Assembly: GCA_019055375.1 (NCBI GenBank)
Contig: JAHQIW010000609.1
Coordinates: forward strand, 26,901-90,900
Length of the DNA: 64,000 bases
Direction: 5' to 3'
Source: Parelaphostrongylus tenuis
Taxonomy: Eukaryota; Nematoda; Chromadorea; Rhabditida; Metastrongylidae
Made by a program: the position numbers and the translations under genes. How positions within the stretch are numbered: position 1 is the first letter of the stretch; the number at the start of each line of letters is the position of its first letter. Positions 56,940 through 64,000 of the stretch are shown piece by piece. The notes below the pieces were generated by a model. The model was not told where the DNA came from, did no database searches, and was given only the letters and a program-made list of their open reading frames with translations.

Positions 56940-59900
56940 AAGAAAAACTGACGGTCACGCGCTTGCCATTCGCTTTTGTTCATCGTAGTAACGCAGCTCC
57001 AAAGTACGCCTGCGGTCAATTGCAGAACGAATTGAAAAAGTGGTGGTAAACCGCGCTCTCAGTACGCTACCGTGTTTTTCGATCACACAAAAGCCTCTCA
57101 GATCAGAGGTCTCCATGCGCGTATTCTGAAGAGCCGATGATGACAGTCATATCTAAACGATAATCTAATCCTATGTCAGATATCCTGTCGATCCATTATG
57201 ATTTAATTCCAAAAGAATTTTCGATTGCTTCACTAGAAGAGGTGGTGATGAAGTGACTGTATCTGATAAACACCTTAACATAGGATGTGACATAAAACGA
57301 GAGGTACCTGTAGAAGCTGCATTACTTTATCATCAAACTCACGCCCGAGACAGCATTTTCGCAGTGCAAGCGGAAAAGTGTTCTTTCTTGAGGAATGTTC
57401 TCCGCCTGTTCGAATGCTGTCTAAAATTACTTGCATGAGGGAACGACGTAAATATAGGAATGGCGCCGAAAGAATAACACTCAGAATCTATTTTTTTCTT
57501 ATTTTCTGGAGAGTTTAGTGTTTTCGCTATCTATCAAAAACTCGTTTCCAGCAGATCAATACACGCTATGGATTCAAACATATTACGAAAAGAAACAGAA
57601 ATTAAAAGGATACTTTTTCGGTTTAGCCGCTCCGAGGTGTCATTGATATTATTTATTGAATATCAGCGAAGCGTATCAAAATACAGTTAGCAATGCAGCA
57701 TGAATAATACAACAGTCGTGGTGGCTTACGTTTCGGCAAGGTTCGCTATTTTCAGAGCCTTGAAAGGTCAAACTGATTGACAAATTATTTGATCAAAGGG
57801 CTTCAAAACAACAGCAGAAAACTTAAGAAATGAATTTTTGGGTCGCATAGGAAAAACTTCATTTTAAAAACACTCACAGCCTATGGGTATAGGTCTTGCA
57901 ACTAATCATTGAAGACGTGCCACTTGGAATTTGTACTCAGACTCCAAGTGTCAGGTCTTCAATGATAAGTTGAAAGACCTAGAACATCTGAGCGGTGAAC
58001 GTTTTTTAAAATGAAGTTCTTCCTATGCGATCCAAAAATTTATTTCTTACGTTTTCCGCTGGGGTTGAAAGCCTTTGATTTAAGAATTTGAAAATCAGTT
58101 TGACCAATCTAGAATCTGAAAATAGCAAACCTTACCGAAACGTAAACCACCATGACTGTTGTAATATTCATGCTGCATTATTAACTGTATTTTTTATACG
58201 CTTCGCTGATATTCAATAAATAATATCAATGGCACCTCGGAGTGGCTAAACAGAAGAAGGTATTCATTTATTCAAACTATGCAGAAGTTAACAGATAGTC
58301 GGTCCCGGGATTTAATGCAAAAGGATACTCTGATTAGGATTGCGAGATCATTGTAATTCATATCTTTTGTCGCCATCAGCATATGTTCGGGCAAACATTA
58401 ACATTTGAACATACATGAACTGCTGGTTCCAGCTGAAAGCCTAAGTAATGCGAATCATCACTGCCCTCTCAACTGAAAATGAGCGGTAAAGACGGGATAG
58501 TAGTCAGCTCACTTTTAGACACCATGGCGTTCAATTTGACGTACTGAATGCGTGGTGTCCACTCAGGATAATTTCGAAGATTGTTCAAGAACTGCACAGT
58601 TTTTACACTCCAGTCTGAGCGTTTTTCCTATCAAAGAGAAGCACTTTAATCTATTGCAAAAAAATTCGCATAAGCGACTAACGTAGGTGTAAATGAGAAA
58701 GGCCAATACTTGCTTCAAATACCAAGCAGCACTGAAGTTTATGTGCAAAATAATTTTTCTGCTATTTAGGTATAACACTGATGGGTAGAATCACATACAT
58801 GTTTATTTCCACATACAAACTCGCGAGGGATTAATGGCATCGTCAAGATACATCTGAAGCGCATAGTTTCAAGAACAAGTATTTTTTTAATAAACAGAAA
58901 TGATTCAACATTCGCAAGATGATAAAAGGAGATCAACTTCACATAATCAATATAAACCGACAACTTCAAATTAGCAGAGAAGGCATAGCATTCCATCAAC
59001 TGAAGAACTCAAATTTAATGGAGAGTGAACATCTATTATATGTTCTGAAAAGCATAGATCGAACAGTTGGCTATCTTAATAGTTCAGAATTGGACAGTGC
59101 ACTCTGAACTATGCCGCTGTTGAAGTGAAAGCAATGAATAGACAAATTATCCGACAACCTTTAGATAAATTGCCTCATTTTGTCTGTTTTCGAATATTTT
59201 CACTGCATATTAATATGGCAATTAAGTGCTTGATCCGTTGCTAATGCAATGAAATGAGCTGATTTGACAATTATTCTTTCCTGTTGCTTGTTGGTCGCTG
59301 ATGATTTTGCAGAATGTCGAAAATAGATCTCGTTTGGAGTTTCTTGATTTCTATTGAAGTGGCCTGCGTGATGCAGAAAATGCATTCACTTCTCCACGTG
59401 GAATCTTTGATAAAAGCCGAGGAATGAAACGCGCATTATGGGACCTATGATTCCTCGACCTCTACGAAGTCACTTCCTATTCAGATCTATGCCAATGTAT
59501 AGGTCCAAGTGAACTTGAATTCAACACGCTGGAATTGACAGTTTGTCTCCAAAGATCGTTACTGCGAATTTTATGAGAGGACTATCGGCGACTGTTTTGA
59601 TGAGCAGTTGAATGAACGCACAACTCCGCGTAACCTTTATCCATTGATTGATTATCCCACCTTTAGCCTACAGGTCGAAAACTCATTTATAGAGAGTTGT
59701 GGAAAGAAGTTCAAATCACATATTACGGAGGCGATCTGCAGTTCCCACCGAAACAGACGATCAAATTATCTCACGCTGCCATATGTACGCTAAGATGTGG
59801 ATCTGAGACGTGATATAGCTGTGCCAAAAATTGAGCAATAGGCTTTAGCGATTGAGTTTCACATGTCAAATGAACAACAACATTAGGTGATGAGAGTTTT

Positions 59901-60090
59901 ACATGAAGACTTTTGATGAATACGACAACGCGCTACAAATGCTTCGAAAGAGCAGAAAATTGTGGAAAACACGAAAACTCTAGAGTGAGAAACTGATAGG
60001 TTGCTTCTGTTACCTCGAATCACTCGATGTATACTGAAGTTGGTAAAGATGAACTATATGCAGATTTAGATTAGGAGAAATAGCGTGTTC
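56940..60090 (+). repeat. Block B', second copy of the diverged duplication
   Basis: Collinear with 44,330-47,640 (see that entry). It ends abruptly where a short tandem tract begins at 60,099. The frame 57,253-57,438 and others in it are not conserved in B and are not called. Confidence 0.8.
57621..58251. mobile_element. 631-bp near-perfect-size palindromic element in B'
   Basis: The arms of about 308 bp (57,621-57,928 and 57,943-58,251, mirrored positions summing to about 115,872) meet at a tiny loop. The ends read GTTTAGCCGCTCCGAGGTG and CACCTCGGAGTGGCTAAAC. The corresponding place in B (about 45,650-45,670) lacks it. Direct copies of AAAAGGATACT occur at 57,604-57,614 and 58,319-58,329, bracketing the element plus about 70 bp. 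Arms this long without a transposase fit a fold-back or Mutator-like non-autonomous transposon, but the class is not proven. Confidence 0.8.
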
Positions 60091-60098
60091 TTTGAAAA

Positions 60099-60141
60099 CT
60101 TATCCTACTGTGAGCTTATCCTACTTATCCTACTTATCCTA
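60099..60141. repeat. 9-bp tandem tract at the B'/A' junction
   Basis: Four copies of CTTATCCTA (some with an inserted CTGTGAG) lie exactly between the end of B' homology and the start of arm-like sequence at about 60,142. Confidence 0.85.
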
Positions 60142-61065
60142 CTGTACTATAAGCGAGATAAGAAAAAGAGCGTGTAAATGTGTGAAATATAATTTTAATT
60201 TGAGTTTACAGCGTTATGGAAGGATGCTCTAAAAACCAGCAATGTGGAGCTCTAGCAAGAGATTTAAGTTTTCGAATGATTATTAGCACTCCCAGGAAAA
60301 AATCTTGTTTAGCAAGTGAGATCGAATATTCATTTGGCGTGCCGTCTAACAGATGAGTACCGTTACTTCTTCAAATTCCATTCTTTGTTGAAGACAAAAT
60401 TTCATTCATTCATGGGAGAGGTCCGGATTCATTACGAAACCGCAACGATGTGAAGATTATGCGCTCCAGTCGTAAGATCGTTCACGCCAACTGCTGCGAG
60501 AGCGACTAGTGCGACGCTGCTTCCCGCTTCGATGGCCGCACGGCACACGCCGCTGCCGCACGGCGAGCGCGGCGTGTTCGATTATCTGCGAGACCTAATC
60601 GGCCACCCGCTCCTGACTCTGCTCCGGCTATGTGAGTAATTTCTCTTCTAAATAGTTTCTTCCAGTTCATGATTTGTAGTAAATGATTTATAGATAAGTA
60701 CCGAGCAGGAGAAGATTTCCTCCAGAGGAAGAAGCGCAGATTCGCTGGGTCAAAATGATGACCCTCACCTAAACGAATCACTCGGTGAACACTATGAGAC
60801 GCTTGCTAATACTGACGCCGTGGTTAGCTGGCGAACTGCATGCTTCCGCACAGGGTCTCACCATTCATTGTGTTGAAAGGTTACTTTTTCACGGAATCGC
60901 ATATTGTTTAGAAGAATTTATTGCCAGGAAATGTGTTTTAATTCAAGTTATGGCAAAGCCGAAGAAATGACAGGAAGGCAAGTCAGAAACGAAAATTCAA
61001 ATTGTCCCTAACGTGGCGCACCTGAGTAAGTTTTCAATAGCCTTTATTCCAATTTATCTTTACAG

Positions 61066-61446
61066 GTTGTGATTTCCAAGAGTGATTTTCTGCTCTACAA
61101 CCAAATGTGCTGTCCCCTATATGAAATGCAGGTTTTAAGATCGTCCTCAGAGGAATGGCCGGTCACGAACATGGTAAGAAAGTGGCGAAGCAAGATAGGA
61201 ACAAGTATGTGCCCTTTGATGATTTTGGTGTCAAAACAAGATTTTGGCGTGGTTCTCATGGTGTTTGTGATCCTATTCGGGCCATTTTGTTTCCAGTACA
61301 TTCTATGTTTTCCTCAACAGGAGGGTGAAGACGCCGCTGTGATCGTTAACAAGCAACTGATCAAAAAGCACTCTGACGCGTCACACCCAGCTGCGTTATT
61401 CATACGCCCATCTTATAACAAGGAAAACTTTTTCCCAATGCTATAG
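61066..61446 (+). pseudogene. Second copy of the membrane-segment ORF, truncated
   Basis: Homologous to 37,751-38,182. It keeps the hydrophobic segment (GVVLMVFVILFGPFCF) and the acceptor-like TTTACAG at 61,065. It has one extra base in the AAGGAAAAC stretch near 61,420, which shifts the frame and stops it 17 codons before the end of the other copy. The DNA beyond still matches the lost C terminus (MLKYMLS). Confidence 0.4.
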
Positions 61447-61801
61447 AAGGATGGCAGAAGATACACTGCCAGCAATGCTCAAGTACATGTTAAGTTAATG
61501 CTTCTATATTTAGCCTATATGTAAACCCTAAGACATAGAGCTTGTTGATTACTTGAGCACTTTGCTGTTTTGATTCTCGTTTAACTGTTCATCTCTCGCT
61601 ATTGTTTTGATTCTCTTTAACTGTTCATCTCTCGTTCACCTAAATTATCAACTGTTCATGATTACTGGTTTTTTAGTGTAACTTTTTGTTGATGGATGTT
61701 GATTGTACACGTTTTTGTTGGTTGAATAGATGTTTTATGCAGAAATTCTATACATTCAATGAAGTGTTTGAGCAATATTTGTACGCATCTGTTCTAGAGA
61801 A

Positions 61802-62032
61802 CTATTCCTCAAATATATGATTACGACCTCTATTAATGTTTATTCCGGCTAGGCACTGAAACACACTGCTAATAACTTTCTCCCAGAAATTCCTCTGCTT
61901 AAGCATTTTCTTGGGAGACTCATCTTCACTGGTAGTCAGAGACTCAGCAAAGTTTCCATTCGATTCTCTCTCGAGCATTTGTCCTCTATTGAGGTGTTCT
62001 GCTTCGAGCATGATGACGTGCACGAGGTCCAT
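61802..62032 (-). other. 76-codon open frame, A' copy
   Basis: Partner of 38,459-38,689, same length. It keeps ERES-GNF-ESLTTSEDE and RNHIFEE. Unknown function. Confidence 0.25.
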
Positions 62033-62637
62033 TCCGTGATCATCTACTCTTTGTCATTGGTGCATGCAGATGATGACGTTGGTCACAAAAACGTGTCCAT
62101 TCTTTGAAAGGTATTCCATGAGAGCGCTTCCAATTGTTGGAGTTTACTTGATTGCTCTTTTCGTCTGTTGTTATCTGTTCATTTATTATGTGATCGGCTC
62201 ATCTGTGTCCGCTATCAATGCACGATTTACATAATTTTGAAGACGGAATAGTTTTTCGAAGATCTGAGAAGAGTAGCCCGGCTAAACTTTGTGAGTGCCG
62301 ACTAAATTTGACGAGACGTCGTTCAAGTGATTTGTGAGCAGTGTGCAGATTTCTGACAATGTTCAACATCAGTTCACGTCTATGCTTCACGACGGAGCGT
62401 TGGGAGGACTATTGATTAGAAGAGGTGAGCACGGAGTTTGAGGCGGGATTTCTAGCCAATAGCTCCTTTGACAAGCCCGACTGCCGCTTATGCTACTCTC
62501 CTTCTTTTGTCCAATTCTTCATTTTCTTTTCAATGTTTATTGGGCGTTTAAGGTACACGTAAGAGATGGTCTATGTAATCAGAGGAGTATCCAGTCTTAT
62601 GCAACAAACATTCTAACCGACCATTTCAAAACCTCGC

Positions 62638-62841
62638 TTAAGACCAGTATAATCTGTTAATGTATTTTGAGCCTTTCATGACGTCATTATGGACACTTAT
62701 AAATTCAGAAATGTGTTTTGGTATTACATCCTCGTCAGTTGCGCAGTGCCTTTTCGTTCGGTCAACTTCTCGGGGATTTACCTCTCTAAGGAAGGAATCG
62801 GCGAGGAACTTTTCACACATGACTTGCGGTGAAAGAATCAC
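62638..62841 (-). other. 67-codon open frame, A' copy
   Basis: Translates identically to 39,306-39,509. It lies in the best-conserved part of the A/A' duplication. Confidence 0.3.
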
Positions 62842-63013
62842 CGTGGCGTTCTATCAAAGTGCCCAGTGTGATTGTCAGATTACACTGTTTATGAACAATG
62901 ATTCAAAATAGGCAGTTGCAATGACATATGCCCACGCAACAGCCAATACGGCATGCAATCGACCATTAGTCACACTCGGCACTTTGAAAGAGCGCCACCG
63001 TGATTGTTTCACC
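62828..63013. mobile_element. Hairpin (MITE-like) element, A' copy
   Basis: Same ends and spacing as 39,496-39,681. It is part of the A/A' duplication, so it does not count as an independent insertion. Confidence 0.6.
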
Positions 63014-64000
63014 CTACGTCGAGTGTAAAAAGGTCGTCGTCGATAGCTCTATGAAGGGCTAGATCCCCGAGGTATTGAGTGAGCGAAAAGCCACCGTGTG
63101 AGGGACTAGGCTGGAAGGCCGAAACACTTGCCTTGCACTGTATAAGTGCCCACAACAGATCTCATAGAAGGTTCAGAATACATTGTCAGATTGACATTCG
63201 CACCATTTTTGCTATTTCAGAGTTCCGCTAGTCATTCGATAGCTTGAATCCAAAAAGGTTGAAGGTGGATTTTTGAACTAAAAATGCCCTTCCATTGCAC
63301 TGCAGCGGTATAAGTAATATCACGTTGCACACTTAGAGTGTTTTTTACTGAGCAGAGCTTTTTCCTACACTTTTAGAGTCATCTAAATCTCGTCGATTGC
63401 AGTGGTATATTTAAGTTCTGAGAGGCCCTCTGAGAGCGCTATTGCAGCCAAAAAAATGTTCATTCTCGGCGCGAAATATCGCTGGTCTCTCAAACTGCGC
63501 CGTGCGCAGCGATCTCAACGCCCCCTCGAAGGGGCGTTATTCGTGCTACTTCCTGAAAGTTTGTTCTTCAATTCATGGAAATCTCGAGCTTTTCCGTACG
63601 AGGATTGTAGAGGAAGCTCTGTGCTATCGTTCTGTATACTTAGACTTTTCACTTTATTTTATTTTGCCAGATGAACTCTAATGAGAGTGAGCCTAAGAAG
63701 CCATGACTACACGCGAAATGCAAATCTAAGTTTAATGACAAAAATCGCAGTTCACATGTAAGCGATCAATCAACTGCGTGGTCGATATTAGCGCCACTCC
63801 CACGTAATATATTCCAAAAGTGTGCCGAGTATTAAACTAAATCTCATTTTGACTGATGCAACGCAATAATCCTTTCAAATCCACCAGTTGCAGTCGCAAC
63901 GCGCAGTGCAAATTGCAGCTGGTAAGCGATTTTTATCATTTAGTTAAGGTTTTTTCACCATTTCGCAGAACTCTAGGATTTTCTGTAATTTTTCCATATT

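Larger units (their letters stand above)
60142..64000 (+). repeat. Block A' with arm-derived left extension
   Basis: Bases 60,142-60,290 match 34,975-35,110 and 60,291-60,764 match 36,193-36,664. From about 60,765 the match is to 37,445-40,650, so A' equals the outer right arm plus block A minus the 1,076-bp TIR element and minus one 778-bp unit. The window ends inside A'. No complete gene is visible. Confidence 0.88.

Overview
The window looks like nuclear DNA of a parasitic nematode, most likely a strongylid (hookworm-like) worm. It is AT-rich and gene-poor, and it is crowded with decayed mariner transposases, RTE-clade LINE fragments, a tRNA-derived SINE family and palindromic non-autonomous elements. 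There is no bacterial gene organisation. The species assignment is inference from the repeat content. I cannot support any complete protein-coding gene. The best host-gene signal is one exon at about 13,584-13,659 that would encode a mitochondrial-type presequence right after a splice-acceptor-like tract.

The dominant structure is a very large inverted repeat. Bases 1 to about 7,165 are the near-perfect reverse complement of about 29,920-37,084, so mirrored positions sum to 37,085, with a spacer of about 22.7 kb. The left arm is cut by the window edge, so the true arm may be longer. Inner homology fades from near-identity to ordinary element-level divergence inside an RTE LINE copy present on both sides (6,203-8,508 on +, 29,128-30,883 on -). 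The arms also carry mariner fragments, a 1,076-bp terminal-inverted-repeat element, minisatellites and nested copies of a dispersed repeat (R1).

The spacer (about 7.2-29.9 kb) holds a (GT)n tract, further mariner pieces (12.2, 20.7 and 27.5 kb), SINE copies on both strands, a diverged copy of part of the arm (24.2 kb), the presequence exon, and a chain of Ser/Thr-rich open frames at 14.5-15.3 kb.

The right part is built from direct segmental duplications. Block A (37.1-40.6 kb) recurs as A' (60.14-64.0 kb, about 23.33 kb away). Block B (44.3-47.6 kb) recurs, more diverged, as B' (56.9-60.1 kb), which abuts A' at a 9-bp tandem tract. A' is extended leftwards by sequence homologous to the end of the right arm. 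Comparing the two gives an empty site for the 1,076-bp element and a junction hybrid between two 778-bp tandem units. Between the blocks lie a nearly full-length but frame-broken RTE element (51,598-54,640, -) with recognisable endonuclease and reverse transcriptase regions, smaller RTE fragments, and three long hairpin elements. The window is best read as a young, actively rearranging repeat landscape. An assembly-made inverted duplication has to be excluded for the large palindrome.
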